64,000 nucleotides of DNA from Pseudomonas cremoricolorata DSM 17059 = NBRC 16634 (GCF_000425745.1 NZ_AUEA01000003.1:62001-126000); one strand, 5' to 3'; shown: positions 46,726-55,713, counted from the stretch's first letter. The notes: a model not told the origin generated them from the sequence alone. Translations and numbers: made by a program.

Positions 46726-47768
46726 TGTTCGGTGGCGCTCCAGCCCAGGCAGCCGTCGGTGATCGATACGCCGTACTGCAGCGGTGCCTTGCCAAGGCTC
46801 TGGCAGCCGTCGAACAGGTGGCCTTCGAGCATCATGCCGACCACCGAGCGGTCGCCGTCCAGGCGCTGCTGCAGCACGTCGTTGAACACCGCCGGTTGCC
46901 GGGCCGGGTCCTTGCCACTGTTGGCGTGGCTGCAATCGACCACCAGCTGCGCGGCCAGGCCCGCCTTGCTCAGGCCCTGGCGCGCCTGGGCCAGGTGCGC
47001 TGCGCTGTAGTTCGGGCCGCTGTGGCCACCGCGCAGTACCAAGTGCGTGTCAGGGTTGCCGAGGGTTTCCACGATCGCCGGATGGCCCTGGGCATCGACG
47101 CCGAAGTGCCTGTGGCTGTGGGCGGCGCTGCGCATGGCGTCGCAGGCGATGGCCACGCCACCGTCGGTGCCGTTCTTGAAGCCCACCGGCAAGCCCAGGC
47201 CGCTGACCAGTTCACGGTGAATCTGCGATTCGGTGGTGCGCGCGCCAATCGCGGCCCAGCTCAGCAGGTCATCGAAGTAGCCGGCCGCCAGCGGTTGCAG
47301 CAGCTCGGTAGCAATCGGCAGGCCGCGCTCGAGCAGGCCCAGCATTAGCTCGCGGCACAGCGTGAGACCTGCGTGCATGTCGTCGCTGCCATCGAGGTGC
47401 GGATCGTACGCCAGGCCCTTCCAGCCCACCGTGGTGCGCGGCTTTTCGACGTAGGCGCGCATCACCAGCAGCAGCTGATCGTCCACTTCGGCGGCCAGGG
47501 CTTGCAGGCGGTCGGCGTATTCCAGGGCGGCACGCGGGTCATGCAGCGAGCAGGGGCCGACGATCACCAGCAGGCGTGGGTCATGGCCGTCGAGGATGGC
47601 GCGCACCTGCTCGCGCTGCTGGCTGACTTGCACGGCAAGGTCGCTGCGCAAGGGCAGTTGCTGTTTGAGCTGGTGGGCACTGGGCAGACGCTGGCTGAGG
47701 GCACTGTTGGCCGCCTGGGGGTGTGGCTGGGCGGTGTTCAGGGGCAGGGCGAGGGTGGCGCTGGGCAT
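46683..47768 (-). CDS. 3-deoxy-7-phosphoheptulonate (DAHP) synthase, class I
   Basis: First enzyme of aromatic amino-acid synthesis, 361 residues, joining PEP and erythrose-4-phosphate. Family motifs are IVGPCSLHDPRAALEYA, RAYVEKPRTTVGWKGLAYDPHLDG, ATELLQPLAAGYFDDLLSWAAIGARTTESQ, GFKNGTDGG and VDCSHANSGKDP. The ATG at 47768 gives the family N-terminus. The last ~11 residues come from a palindromic repeat. Feedback specificity (Tyr, Phe or Trp) cannot be read safely. It is preceded by an apparent transcription attenuator with an aromatic leader peptide, so supply of charged tRNA probably controls it. Confidence 0.94.
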   Translation of the reverse strand: MPSATLALPLNTAQPHPQAANSALSQRLPSAHQLKQQLPLRSDLAVQVSQQREQVRAILDGHDPRLLVIVGPCSLHDPRAALEYADRLQALAAEVDDQLLLVMRAYVEKPRTTVGWKGLAYDPHLDGSDDMHAGLTLCRELMLGLLERGLPIATELLQPLAAGYFDDLLSWAAIGARTTESQIHRELVSGLGLPVGFKNGTDGGVAIACDAMRSAAHSHRHFGVDAQGHPAIVETLGNPDTHLVLRGGHSGPNYSAAHLAQARQGLSKAGLAAQLVVDCSHANSGKDPARQPAVFNDVLQQRLDGDRSVVGMMLEGHLFDGCQSLGKAPLQYGVSITDGCLGWSATEQLLRAASCKLRAAR

Positions 47769-47817
47769 GGCAATGATTCCTTGGGCGGACGCTGCGGCGT
47801 GATGCGCAGCGCCGGCC

Positions 47818-47961
47818 CTAGCGTAGTGTTCGACAGGTTGAGCGTATGGGCGAAACGGTGCCACCGTGGCTGATCCGGTCGGAGGCGGCAGGCTGGCCCG
47901 AACGGGACTGGCTAAATCGCCAGGTAGCGAGGCTGGCGCGGTAATAGGTGGCGTAGTTCAT
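47818..47961 (-). CDS. Second aromatic-rich small ORF upstream of DAHP synthase
   Basis: Frame of 47 codons starting MNYATYYRASLATWRFS, with three Tyr, one Trp and one Phe in the first 16 residues. AAGGA lies seven bases before the ATG. It begins 48 nt downstream of the terminator hairpin and ends 49 nt before the synthase ATG. It may be a second sensing peptide, for example coupling translation to the synthase; the tail (from about residue 20) has no aromatic residues. Confidence 0.5.
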   Translation of the reverse strand: MNYATYYRASLATWRFSQSRSGQPAASDRISHGGTVSPIRSTCRTLR

Positions 47962-48009
47962 GTCGGTATCCTTGAAAACGTGTGTGAAAGTGCAAAGCCT
48001 GAAAACGCA

Positions 48010-48041
48010 AAACCCCCGGTCGGGGGGCCGACCGGGGGTTT
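48010..48041 (-). terminator. Attenuator terminator ahead of DAHP synthase
   Basis: Perfect 14-bp stem (48010-48023 with 48028-48041) and 4-nt loop, with TTTTGCGTTTT downstream on the minus strand. It is 60 nt after the leader-peptide stop. An alternative pairing exists: GGGGCCG at 48066-48060 with CGGCCCC at 48030-48024, which would break the terminator. A further stem just after the stop (48100-48095 with 48083-48078) may act as the pause hairpin. Confidence 0.8.
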
Positions 48042-48101
48042 GAGTATTCTCGTGTTCGGCGGCCCCTCGAAAGTGGACGCCGCGATGGGTATCAGCGGCG
48101 C

Positions 48102-48215
48102 CTAATGGCTAAACCAATACCCGAAGTAATAGCTGGAGACCGACACGCAGCCGGCTGCCATCGCGCGTTGAACGCGGCGCTGGGCGAGGCTGTGAGAGTG
48201 ACGGTGAGTGTGCAT
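48102..48215 (-). CDS. Aromatic leader peptide for DAHP synthase attenuation
   Basis: Frame of 37 codons, ATG at 48215 with GGAG seven bases upstream. The His/Arg-rich first half (MHTHRHSHSLAQRRV) is followed near the end by the run Tyr-Tyr-Phe-Gly-Tyr-Trp-Phe (residues 29-35), just before the stop. Such a cluster is extremely unlikely by chance and has the design of pheA/trpE/aro leader peptides: ribosome stalling at these codons when charged tRNA is low favours an antiterminator. A perfect terminator lies 60 nt downstream, followed by the synthase gene. Confidence 0.82.
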   Translation of the reverse strand: MHTHRHSHSLAQRRVQRAMAAGCVSVSSYYFGYWFSH

Positions 48216-48299
48216 GATGCGCTCCAGTGAGTGGTCCCGAGCTTACTGCACCCGTTGCAGGCGATTCAATGGCCGCGACGAAGTTTTTTCCTACATGTC

Positions 48300-48965
48300 T
48301 CAGCGACGCAGGTAGGCACTGAAGTCTATATCGCCTGCACTGAGAATCGCCTGCACCCGATTGTGCACGTTGAGTTTGCGCAAAATCGCCGAAACATGGG
48401 CCTTGACCGTGGTCTCTGCGATGTCCAGGTGATAGGCGATCTGCTTGTTCGATTCGCCCTTGGTCATGCGCTCGAGCACCAGCAACTGCTTGCGCGTCAG
48501 CGCTTGCAGCAGTTCCGGGGCAAAGCTTGGGTGTTCTGGGCTTTGGCGACGCTGGCCAGGGCGCTGGGTGCGGATGATGTCCGGGGGCAGGTAGACATTG
48601 CCGTTGAGGATCTGCTCGATGGCCGCCGTCATCTGCGTGCGTGGCGACGATTTGGTGATGAAGCCCACCGCGCCGTAGGTGATGGCCTGCAGCACCACTT
48701 GCTTGTCCTGCTCGGCAGAGACGATCACCACCGGAATGGTCGGCGCCTCGTTGCGCAGGTTCATCAGCCCGCCCAGGCCGTGCATGCCGGGCATGTTCAG
48801 GTCGAGCAGAATCAGATCGAGGTCGTCGTGGTCCTGGGTCAGCTCCAGGGCGCTGTCGAGGTCGGCCGATTCCATCACTTCGCTGCCGGGAAAGCCGTCG
48901 GCAATGACGTTGTGAATGGCCTCGCGAAACAGCGGGTGATCGTCGGCAATGAGAATCTTGTACAT
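48300..48965 (-). CDS. agmR: LuxR-type response regulator, AgmR/PedR1-like
   Basis: Response regulator of 221 residues, the length of AgmR/ErbR proteins. The receiver domain is [16 protein letters not shown]...[11 protein letters not shown] (phospho-Asp present) with KSSPRTQM after the Lys. The C-terminal LuxR HTH is [51 protein letters not shown]. Homologues activate quinoprotein ethanol dehydrogenase genes, which lie 1.6 kb away here. The ATG at 48965 gives the family start. No partner kinase is in the window. Confidence 0.9.
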   Translation of the reverse strand: MYKILIADDHPLFREAIHNVIADGFPGSEVMESADLDSALELTQDHDDLDLILLDLNMPGMHGLGGLMNLRNEAPTIPVVIVSAEQDKQVVLQAITYGAVGFITKSSPRTQMTAAIEQILNGNVYLPPDIIRTQRPGQRRQSPEHPSFAPELLQALTRKQLLVLERMTKGESNKQIAYHLDIAETTVKAHVSAILRKLNVHNRVQAILSAGDIDFSAYLRR

Positions 48966-49173
48966 GGCTGTGCACCTTATTGTTGTTCGAGTGTGCTGGC
49001 GCGCAAGGTCGCAGGCTTTGTAGGGGTTTTGGCCTGGTGTTATGAGCCTATTAAGAGCTTCGGGCAATGCTTTTGTGAATGCGACCATCGACAGCGCAAC
49101 CGGCACCAAAGTAGTAGAGGGGTGCCCACGGCGCAGGCCTAGGATGAGGGGCCGAAGGAACCGGAGTTGCGCC

Positions 49174-49809
49174 ATGAGCATTCTGCTGGTCGATGATCAC
49201 CCGCTGCTGCGCATGGGCCTTGCCAGCGCGCTTGGTCAGGCCTTGCCCGACATGCCGCTGTTGCACGCAGGCAGCGGCGAGGCGGCGCTGAGCGAGGCGC
49301 AGTTGCAGGTGCCGGCGCTGGTGATCATGGACTTCGACCTGCCCGGCATCAGCGGCCTGGAAACCACCCGGCGACTGCGCCAGCGCCTGCCGCAGTTACG
49401 CGTGCTGTTTCTCAGTGAGCACTGCGAGCTGAATGTGGTGCGCCAGGCCCTGGCGGTGGGGGCCTGTGGTTTTCTGTCGAAACAGGTGGCGCCGGCGGTG
49501 CTGATCGATGCGGTAAGGCGCACCCTCGCCGGGCATGCCTACATCGAACAGCCGCTGGCCAGTGCCCTGGCCTGCCAGGCGCACAGCGCCGATGAGCGCC
49601 GCTTGCAGGCGCTGACCCCGCGGGAAACGGAAATCCTTCTGATGCTGGCCAAGGGCACCGCAGTGCGGGTGATCGCCGAGCGCCTATGCATCAGCAGCAA
49701 GACCGTGTCCAACCAGCTGACCTTGCTCAAGAGCAAGTTGCAGGTCAGCGGCCAGGCCGAACTGGTGCACCTGGCCATTGCCAGCGGTCTGCTGCGCCTG
49801 GCGGCCTAA
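49174..49809 (+). CDS. LuxR-type response regulator, PedR2-like
   Basis: Response regulator of 211 residues: the receiver is [19 protein letters not shown]...[13 protein letters not shown] (phospho-Asp present), and the HTH is [49 protein letters not shown] precedes the ATG. In P. putida a regulator of this type adjoins the pentapeptide-repeat and ethanol dehydrogenase genes and, with its sensor kinase, switches between Ca- and lanthanide-dependent enzymes. Here the kinase gene is not adjacent. It converges on the pentapeptide gene with a 4-bp overlap. Confidence 0.88.
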   Translation: MSILLVDDHPLLRMGLASALGQALPDMPLLHAGSGEAALSEAQLQVPALVIMDFDLPGISGLETTRRLRQRLPQLRVLFLSEHCELNVVRQALAVGACGFLSKQVAPAVLIDAVRRTLAGHAYIEQPLASALACQAHSADERRLQALTPRETEILLMLAKGTAVRVIAERLCISSKTVSNQLTLLKSKLQVSGQAELVHLAIASGLLRLAA

Positions 49810-50462
49810 TTCCAGCTGCTGGGACAGCCCTGGCAACCCTCCATGTTGCTGTCCTGGAAGTTGGCATAGTGCTGACGGCTTCCGCGCAGATCGGCGCGTT
49901 CGAGGTTGCTTTCGCCGAACTTGGCCTCTTGCAGGTTGGCGTCCCTGAGGGTCGCGCCGGTCAGGTCGGCCTTGCTCAGCCAGGCCATTTCCAGGTCGGC
50001 AGCGGTGAATGTCGCACCTTGCAGCTTGGCGCCCGACAGCCTGGCGAATTCCAGATAGGCACCCGACAAATCGGCGTTGGCGAAGTTGGCGCCCTGGGCG
50101 AACAGGCCCCAGCCTTGCGCGGCGAGCAAGGTCGCGCCTTGCAGTTGCGCCAGGCGCAGGTTGCTCTGTTGCAGGCTGGCACGGGTCAGGTTGGCGCCGC
50201 GCAGGTCGGCGTTTTCCAGGTTGGCGAGATCGAGGCGGGCGTGGCGCAGATTGGCCTCGCGCAGATCCGCGCCTGAGAGATCGATCTTGCGCAAGTCTTG
50301 GTTGCTCAGGTCGGCGCCGCGCAGGCTGGCGTTGGCGCAATGGCTTTCCGGGGCCAGAAGGCAACCGTTCACGGTCAGTGGCACGTCATCGTTTTGCTCG
50401 GCGTTATCGGTGGCGAAGGCGGGGCTGATCAGCAGCGCCAGGGCCAGGGGCAGGTAGTTCAT
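49806..50462 (-). CDS. Exported pentapeptide-repeat protein
   Basis: Secreted protein of 218 residues. It has a signal peptide (NYLPLALALLISPAFA), then about 25 tandem A(D/N)LxX pentapeptides from residue 45 to 200 (ASLRGADLSNQDLRKIDLSGADLREANL ...), which fold into a square right-handed helix. A Cys pair near the end ([11 protein letters not shown]) may form a disulfide. The same gene order is known beside exaA/pedE in P. putida; its role there is undefined. It lies 82 bp downstream of the dehydrogenase on the same strand and may share its transcript. Confidence 0.88.
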   Translation of the reverse strand: MNYLPLALALLISPAFATDNAEQNDDVPLTVNGCLLAPESHCANASLRGADLSNQDLRKIDLSGADLREANLRHARLDLANLENADLRGANLTRASLQQSNLRLAQLQGATLLAAQGWGLFAQGANFANADLSGAYLEFARLSGAKLQGATFTAADLEMAWLSKADLTGATLRDANLQEAKFGESNLERADLRGSRQHYANFQDSNMEGCQGCPSSWN

Positions 50463-50544
50463 GGTGGCTCCCGATAAAGGGCGTGGTACAGACCACACCT
50501 GCATGCGCCGCCTGGGCAGGCCGGCGCATGCAGGCACGACAGGC

Positions 50545-52404
50545 TCAGCGTTGCGCAGTCTTGGTGTCCCAGGCCGGAATCTTGAACACCCAGAACGAGC
50601 CGCCCTGGGCCACCGGCTTGGTCAGCTCGGCCATGTCGCCACCCCACAGCGGTACCGCGCCGCCATAGCCGACGGTGACACCGATGTACTGCTCGCCGTC
50701 CTGATCCCAGGTGATCGGCGGCGAAACGATGCCGCTGCCGGTCTGGAATTTCCACAGCTCCTCGCCGGTCTTGGCGTTGAACGCCTTGAAGAAGCCATCA
50801 CCGGTGCCGGTGAACACCAGGTTGCCCTTGGTCGCCAGCACCCCGGCCCACAGCGGCAGGCGCTCCTTGTGTTCCCAGACCATCTTGCCGGTGGTCGGGT
50901 CCATGGCCCGCAGCGAACCAACGTGGTCCTCGTACATGCGCTTGATGCGGAAACCCATGCCCAGGTAGGCCGAGCCTTTCTTGTAGTTGACCTCTTCGGT
51001 CCAGTATTCCTCTTTCCATTGGTTGGACGGCACGTAGAACAGGCCGGTGTCCTGGCTGTAGGCCATCGGGTTCCAGTTCTTGCCGCCGAGGAAGGGCGGC
51101 GAGACTTCCACCGGCTTGCCTTTGGTCTGCCCCGGTTCAGGCTTGGCCGGACGTTGGCCAGGGTTTTCCACCGGGCGCCCGGTATTGAGGTCGATATGGC
51201 TGGCCCAGGTGATGTTGTCGGCGAACGGGAAGGCGTTCTGCAACTTGCCGTTGCTGCGGTCGACCACATAGAAGAAGCCGTTGCGGTCGGCATGGGCGGT
51301 GGCCTTGATCTGCTTGCCGTCCTTGTCCTTGTAGTCGAACAGCACCAGTTCGTTGTTGCCGGAGAAGTCCCAGGCATCGTTCGGGGTGTGCTGGTAGAAC
51401 CACTTCACCTCGCCGGTGCTCGGGTCGACGCCGACCTGGCCGGAGGTGTACAGGCTGTCGAAGTCGTGCGGGTTGCCGTCCTTGGAGGTGCGTGCCCAGG
51501 TGTTCCACGGCCCCGGGTTGCCGGCGCCGACGATGATGGTGTTAGTCTCGGCATCGAAGCTTGCGCTCTGCCAGGGTGCGCCGCCGCCATGGCTCCAGGC
51601 CTCGACCTTGCCGGTGGGGCTGCTCGGATCGTCCGGCCAGGAGGGCGCCTTGACATCGCCGGTGGGCGTACTGTCCTTGCCGTTCAGGCGGCCCATGTGC
51701 CCTTCGACGAAGGGCCGCATCCACACCTCTTCACCGGTGTCGGGGTCACGCGCATAGAGCTGGCCGACCACGCCGAACTCATCGCCGGAGCTGCCGTGAA
51801 TGAGCAGCACCTTGCCGGTTTTCTGGTCTTTGACCAGGGTCGGCGCGCCGGTCATGGTGTAGCCGGCGCTGTGGTCGCCGAACTTCTTGTTCCACACCAC
51901 CTTGCCGGTGTCCTTGTTCAGCGCCACCACCCGCGCATCGAGGGTGCCGAAGAAGATCTTGTCGCCGTAGATGGCCGCGCCGCGGTTGACCACGTCGCAG
52001 CACGGGCGAATGTTGTCCGGCAGGCGGTGGTTGTAGGTCCACAGGCGCTTGCCGGTCTTGGCATCGAGGGCGAACACCCGCGAGTAGGAGCCGGTGACGT
52101 AGATCACCCCGTCGTTGATGATGGCCTGGGATTCCTGGCCGCGCTGCTTCTCGTCGCCGAAGGAGAACGACCAGGCCGGGGTCAGCTTGAACACGTTCTG
52201 GTCGTTGACCTGGGTCAGCGGGCTCCAGCGCTGGGCGTTGGTGCCCATGCCGTACTGCAGCACGTTCTGCGTGGTGTTGTGGTCGTCGGCGATGTCTTCC
52301 CAGGTAACAGGTTTTGCTTGAGCGACGGCGCCGAAGGTCAGGCCGGCCAAGAGCAGGGCAGTGGTCAGTGGCGAGAGCAGGGTGGGTAACGTCGTTGTTG
52401 TCAT
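50545..52404 (-). CDS. exaA: PQQ-dependent ethanol dehydrogenase (quinoprotein, Ca type)
   Basis: Periplasmic alcohol oxidase of 619 residues. It has a signal peptide (about residues 1-34, ending AQA), then an eight-bladed propeller with W-docking repeats. The adjacent Cys135-Cys136 that form the vicinal disulfide over PQQ are present ([11 protein letters not shown]), as is the catalytic Asp346 in [11 protein letters not shown]. The residue two after that Asp is Ser, not the extra Asp of lanthanide enzymes, so this is the Ca-dependent PedE/ExaA type. There is no fused heme domain. Electrons pass to cytochrome c550, encoded divergently at 52664. PQQ synthesis genes are not in the window. Confidence 0.95.
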   Translation of the reverse strand: MTTTTLPTLLSPLTTALLLAGLTFGAVAQAKPVTWEDIADDHNTTQNVLQYGMGTNAQRWSPLTQVNDQNVFKLTPAWSFSFGDEKQRGQESQAIINDGVIYVTGSYSRVFALDAKTGKRLWTYNHRLPDNIRPCCDVVNRGAAIYGDKIFFGTLDARVVALNKDTGKVVWNKKFGDHSAGYTMTGAPTLVKDQKTGKVLLIHGSSGDEFGVVGQLYARDPDTGEEVWMRPFVEGHMGRLNGKDSTPTGDVKAPSWPDDPSSPTGKVEAWSHGGGAPWQSASFDAETNTIIVGAGNPGPWNTWARTSKDGNPHDFDSLYTSGQVGVDPSTGEVKWFYQHTPNDAWDFSGNNELVLFDYKDKDGKQIKATAHADRNGFFYVVDRSNGKLQNAFPFADNITWASHIDLNTGRPVENPGQRPAKPEPGQTKGKPVEVSPPFLGGKNWNPMAYSQDTGLFYVPSNQWKEEYWTEEVNYKKGSAYLGMGFRIKRMYEDHVGSLRAMDPTTGKMVWEHKERLPLWAGVLATKGNLVFTGTGDGFFKAFNAKTGEELWKFQTGSGIVSPPITWDQDGEQYIGVTVGYGGAVPLWGGDMAELTKPVAQGGSFWVFKIPAWDTKTAQR

Positions 52405-52466
52405 GGTTGTTGTTCCCAGTGGTGTTGTGCCGCCATAGCCTGAAACGCACGGCGCCACCGAGATAC

Positions 52467-52499
52467 GGAAAATTTCCCGATTGTTGCGGGAGTTTTTCC
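52467..52499. promoter_or_regulatory. Imperfect inverted repeat between exaA and exaB
   Basis: GGAAAATTTCCCG (52467-52479) and CGGGAGTTTTTCC (52487-52499) are inverted, with 10 of 13 positions complementary and a 7-bp spacer. It sits in the 260-bp divergent promoter region, 63 bp before the exaA start, and is a candidate binding site for the LuxR-type regulators. Confidence 0.45.
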
Positions 52500-52663
52500 C
52501 GGCTCGGACATGATTTGGCACTGCCTCGAAAGCACTACGACCAAGGGAGCATTCGCCGCGCGCCAAGGCAGCATGGGGTCGCGCGCAGCACCTTCCTAGG
52601 ATGCTGGCAGGCCCTCGCCGGAGGGCTTTTGCGAGCTATCCGAAGACGTCGAGGACAATAACA

Positions 52664-53101
52664 ATGACAACCCTTACCAAGGCCCTGAAGCGTGCCGTGC
52701 TGCTGCTGGGCCTGACCACCGCTGGCAGCGTGCTCGCCCACGGCAATGTCACCCCCACTGCGGTCAACACCGAAGGCCTGGAGCCACTGGGCAGCGAGTG
52801 GCGCGCGGAAAACCCCTACCGCACCGGCAAGGACCACGACAAAGCGGTGGAAATCGGTGCCTCGGCCTACAACCAGAATTGCGCCGCCTGCCATGGCCTG
52901 GAAGCCAAGTCCGGCGGCATCGCGCCCGACCTGCGCCTGCTCGATGAGGGCGAAGCCGGGGACGAATGGTTCGTCGAGCGAGTACGCAACGGCGCGGTGC
53001 GTGATGGCCGGGTGTACATGCCGAAGATGGCGGACTTCCTCAGCCAGGAAGCGCTGTGGGCGGTGCGCACGTACTTGGACAGCGTGCATGTGACCGAGTG
53101 A
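52664..53101 (+). CDS. exaB: Cytochrome c550, electron acceptor of ethanol dehydrogenase
   Basis: Periplasmic c-type cytochrome of 145 residues. It has a signal peptide (KALKRAVLLLGLTTAGSVLA-H) and the heme motif CAACH (Cys73, Cys76, His77). The distal Met is in VYMPKM. The N-terminal mature part (TEGLEPLGSEWRAENPYR) is characteristic of the ExaB/PedF group. It is divergent from exaA and takes electrons from PQQH2 to the respiratory chain. Confidence 0.93.
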   Translation: MTTLTKALKRAVLLLGLTTAGSVLAHGNVTPTAVNTEGLEPLGSEWRAENPYRTGKDHDKAVEIGASAYNQNCAACHGLEAKSGGIAPDLRLLDEGEAGDEWFVERVRNGAVRDGRVYMPKMADFLSQEALWAVRTYLDSVHVTE

Positions 53102-53242
53102 CGTCGCGCTACCGAATGTGAGACTGAGGGCGGGCATTGCACAGTTGTGATGCAGTTCGCCCTTCTGCGTTTTAACGACATCCTCTTCACACCATTTTCA
53201 CCAGTGCCTTGGCAAGGTGGAGCCACATCCGTGAAACACTTG

Positions 53243-53270
53243 GCCCGCCTTCCCCAGCGGGCTTTTCTTT
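53243..53270 (+). terminator. Rho-independent terminator downstream of exaB
   Basis: GCCCGC (53243-53248), 8-nt loop, GCGGGC (53257-53262), then TTTTCTTT. A weaker stem (agggcg...cgccct, about 53126-53173) precedes it. Confidence 0.8.
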
Positions 53271-53379
53271 GCGTGTGATTCTTCGCGCTACCCATTGCGT
53301 CCGAGCCAACTCAGCAGGCCGATTGCTCCGCGGCAAAGCGATCCCGTAGGATGAACGCCTTCTTTTACAGGGGCTTGGC

Positions 53380-53931
53380 GTGAACTTCTCGAATCCGGTT
53401 GTCTTTGTTCTCGCACCTGCCAGCCTGCTGCTGGGCAGTTACTTGCTAGTGCGCTGTATCAGGCTGGCCAAGCGCATGATCTTTCCCGCCGTGAAGATTC
53501 GCTTCGCCGCCAGCGCCGAGCCATTCGCCTTTCATTTGCCGCAGGCGGGCCGTTATGTGGTGAATGTCGTGATCCCGCCGATGAAGTTTCTGATTGGCGT
53601 GGCGCACTTTCGCGCCCGCTTCGCCATCAGCACCGCCGCCGCTCAGCCGCTCACCTACCGCTCCTATGGACGCTCGCTGTTCACCGTCGATCGTACCGAC
53701 ATGGCCGGAAAACGCTCGACCCCGCTGGGTGGCTTCGACTGCGCGCAGGCCGGTGACTTCACCATCACCTGCCTGAACCCGGAAACCATCCGCGATGATT
53801 ACCAGCTTGAAATCGCACCGCTTGTGCCGTTGCTCAAGCTCGTACCGCTGGTTCTGGCGACCCTGGTGGCTGCGCACATGGCCATTGGCGGGCTGGTGGT
53901 TTCACTGATCTGCCTGGGCGGCCAGGCTTGA
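53380..53931 (+). CDS. Hypothetical membrane protein (183 aa)
   Basis: Starts at a GTG (53380). There is an N-terminal TM helix (VVFVLAPASLLLGSYLLVRCI) and a soluble middle with FAFHLPQAGRYVVNVVIPPMK. C-terminal helices follow at about 148-178 (LLKLVPLVLATLVAAHMAIGGLVVSLICLG). No family is recognised. The frame has credible protein composition, but no strong ribosome-binding site. It precedes the ArsB-like permease gene by about 180 bp. Confidence 0.62.
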   Translation: MNFSNPVVFVLAPASLLLGSYLLVRCIRLAKRMIFPAVKIRFAASAEPFAFHLPQAGRYVVNVVIPPMKFLIGVAHFRARFAISTAAAQPLTYRSYGRSLFTVDRTDMAGKRSTPLGGFDCAQAGDFTITCLNPETIRDDYQLEIAPLVPLLKLVPLVLATLVAAHMAIGGLVVSLICLGGQA

Positions 53932-54108
53932 GCGCCGCCGCCGGCACAGAGCACCCACGGCACCGAGGATGAAATTCGCGACACCTGCGGAGCGATCGAG
54001 CCAGGCCCAGGTCTGACGCTCGAGCGCACGAATGCCACGCGCAGTGGTTATCCTGCATCGCTGTTTTCCCACGCTATCTTTCATCGGCCTTTCCCTTGAG
54101 CCTCGCCC

Positions 54109-55362
54109 ATGCCTGCATTTGACCCCGCCATCGCCATCTGGACCATCGCCGCCGTCGCCACCGCCGCGGTAATTCTGCGCCCCTGGCGGGTGCCGGAATG
54201 GATCTGGGCGGTCAGCGGCGCCGTGCTGTTGACCGTCATCGGCCTGATCGCGCCGCGCGCCGCGCTGGCAGCGGTGGCCGAGGGGCGCGATGTGTACTTG
54301 TTCCTGGTGGGGATGATGGTGCTGGCCGAGCAGTCGCGTCAGCAGGGGCTGTTCGACTGGCTGGCGATGTACGCGGTGCAGCACGCCAAAGGCTCGGGGC
54401 AGCGCCTGTTCGACCTGGTGTTTCTGGTCGGCACCGTGGTCACGGTGTTCCTCTCCAACGACGCCACCGCCGTGGTGCTGACGCCTGCGGTCTACGCCGC
54501 CTGCCGCGCGGCCAAGGCACCGCCGTTGCCGTATCTGTTCATCTGCGCCTTCATCGCCAACGCCGCAAGCTTCGTGCTGCCGATTTCCAACCCAGCCAAC
54601 CTGGTGGTGTTCGGCAGCGACATGCCGGCGCTGCTCGACTGGCTGCGCCTGTTCAGCCTGCCGTCGCTGGCGGCGATCGGCCTGACCTACCTGATGCTGC
54701 GCTGGGCCGTACGCGGGCAGATTCGCCAACCGTTGGCGCTACAGGTGGCGTTGCAGCCGCTGTCCAGTGGTGGCCGGCTGTGCGCGCTGGGCATTGCCCT
54801 GACCGCAGCGGTGCTGCTCGGCGCTTCGGCGCTGCACTGGGAACTGGGCCTGCCGACCTTCTGCGCCGGGCTGTTGACCGCAGGCCTGATACACCTGCGC
54901 CAACGGCGCTCGCCGCTGCCGGTGCTGAAGAACGTGGCATGGGGGGTGTTGCCGCTGGTGGCGGGTTTGTTCGTGCTGGTCGAGGCGGTGGCGCAGACCG
55001 GGGTCATCGAACGTCTGGCGCACGGCCTGCAGCAATTGGCCGCGCATTCCCCGGCGCAGGCGAGCTGGGCGGCTGGCCTGTTGTCGGCGTTGGCCGGCAA
55101 CCTGATGAACAACCTGCCCACCGGGCTGGTGGCAGGTTCGATCGGCAACCTCAGTGATCTGCCCGCGCAGACCACCGGGGCGCTGCTGATCGGCGTCGAC
55201 CTGGGCCCCAACCTGTCCATTACCGGTTCCCTGGCTACCTTGCTGTGGCTGGCAGCCATTCGCCGGGAAGGTGAGCATGTCGGGCCCTGGGACTTTCTGC
55301 GCCTGGGCCTGCTGGTGATGCCACCGGCGCTGATCGGCGCGCTGGCCTTACTTCACGTTTGA
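54109..55362 (+). CDS. ArsB/SLC13-type anion permease
   Basis: Membrane protein of 417 residues with about eleven helices and the ArsB family motifs: FLSNDATAVVLTPAVY in the first half, ISNPANLVVFG, and GNLMNNLPTG in the second half. The ATG at 54109 follows 'cctcgccc' with no strong Shine-Dalgarno. No arsR, arsC or arsH gene is nearby, so arsenite export is uncertain; other anions are possible. Its last 15 bp overlap the convergent lipoprotein gene. Confidence 0.85.
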   Translation: MPAFDPAIAIWTIAAVATAAVILRPWRVPEWIWAVSGAVLLTVIGLIAPRAALAAVAEGRDVYLFLVGMMVLAEQSRQQGLFDWLAMYAVQHAKGSGQRLFDLVFLVGTVVTVFLSNDATAVVLTPAVYAACRAAKAPPLPYLFICAFIANAASFVLPISNPANLVVFGSDMPALLDWLRLFSLPSLAAIGLTYLMLRWAVRGQIRQPLALQVALQPLSSGGRLCALGIALTAAVLLGASALHWELGLPTFCAGLLTAGLIHLRQRRSPLPVLKNVAWGVLPLVAGLFVLVEAVAQTGVIERLAHGLQQLAAHSPAQASWAAGLLSALAGNLMNNLPTGLVAGSIGNLSDLPAQTTGALLIGVDLGPNLSITGSLATLLWLAAIRREGEHVGPWDFLRLGLLVMPPALIGALALLHV

Positions 55363-55713
55363 AGCCGGGGCGAGCGGGGCAGGCGGGTTCTTGAGCTTGA
55401 TCACGTCACCGGAAACGGTGGTGGTGTAGCCGTTCATGACCCAGGCCCAGAACCATTTTTCCTGCACTTGGGTGTTGATCAGTGCATCACCGCCCTTGGC
55501 CTTGATCGCCGCGTTCTGCGCGCGCACGAAGCGGGTGTTCTGCTGGATCGGGAAGAGCCCGAACAGCATCAGGCCGGTCGCCGAGGCCTCGCTGTGGCCT
55601 AGGACGGTGTACTGGCTGCTGTCGTAGTGCGGGGTGGTCATCGGGGTGCCGGTGCAGCCTGCCAGGGTGATGGCGAACAGGCCAGCGGCCAGCGATTTTG
55701 AGATGAAATTCAC
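55348..55713 (-). CDS. Small lipoprotein (121 aa)
   Basis: Predicted lipoprotein: signal NFISKSLAAGLFAITLAGC with lipobox LAGC (Cys near 20). I chose the GTG at 55713 because GGAG lies eight bases upstream; ATG codons further upstream lack one. The mature part (THYDSSQYTVLGHSEASATGLMLFGLFPIQQNTRFVRAQ) has the look of small conserved lipoproteins of proteobacteria, without a known function. Confidence 0.72.
   Translation of the reverse strand: MNFISKSLAAGLFAITLAGCTGTPMTTPHYDSSQYTVLGHSEASATGLMLFGLFPIQQNTRFVRAQNAAIKAKGGDALINTQVQEKWFWAWVMNGYTTTVSGDVIKLKNPPAPLAPASNVK

Noticed and set aside
52511..52525. TGGCAC near the exaA/exaB region, like a sigma54 -24 element.
   Set aside because: The -12 GC element is missing at the correct distance.
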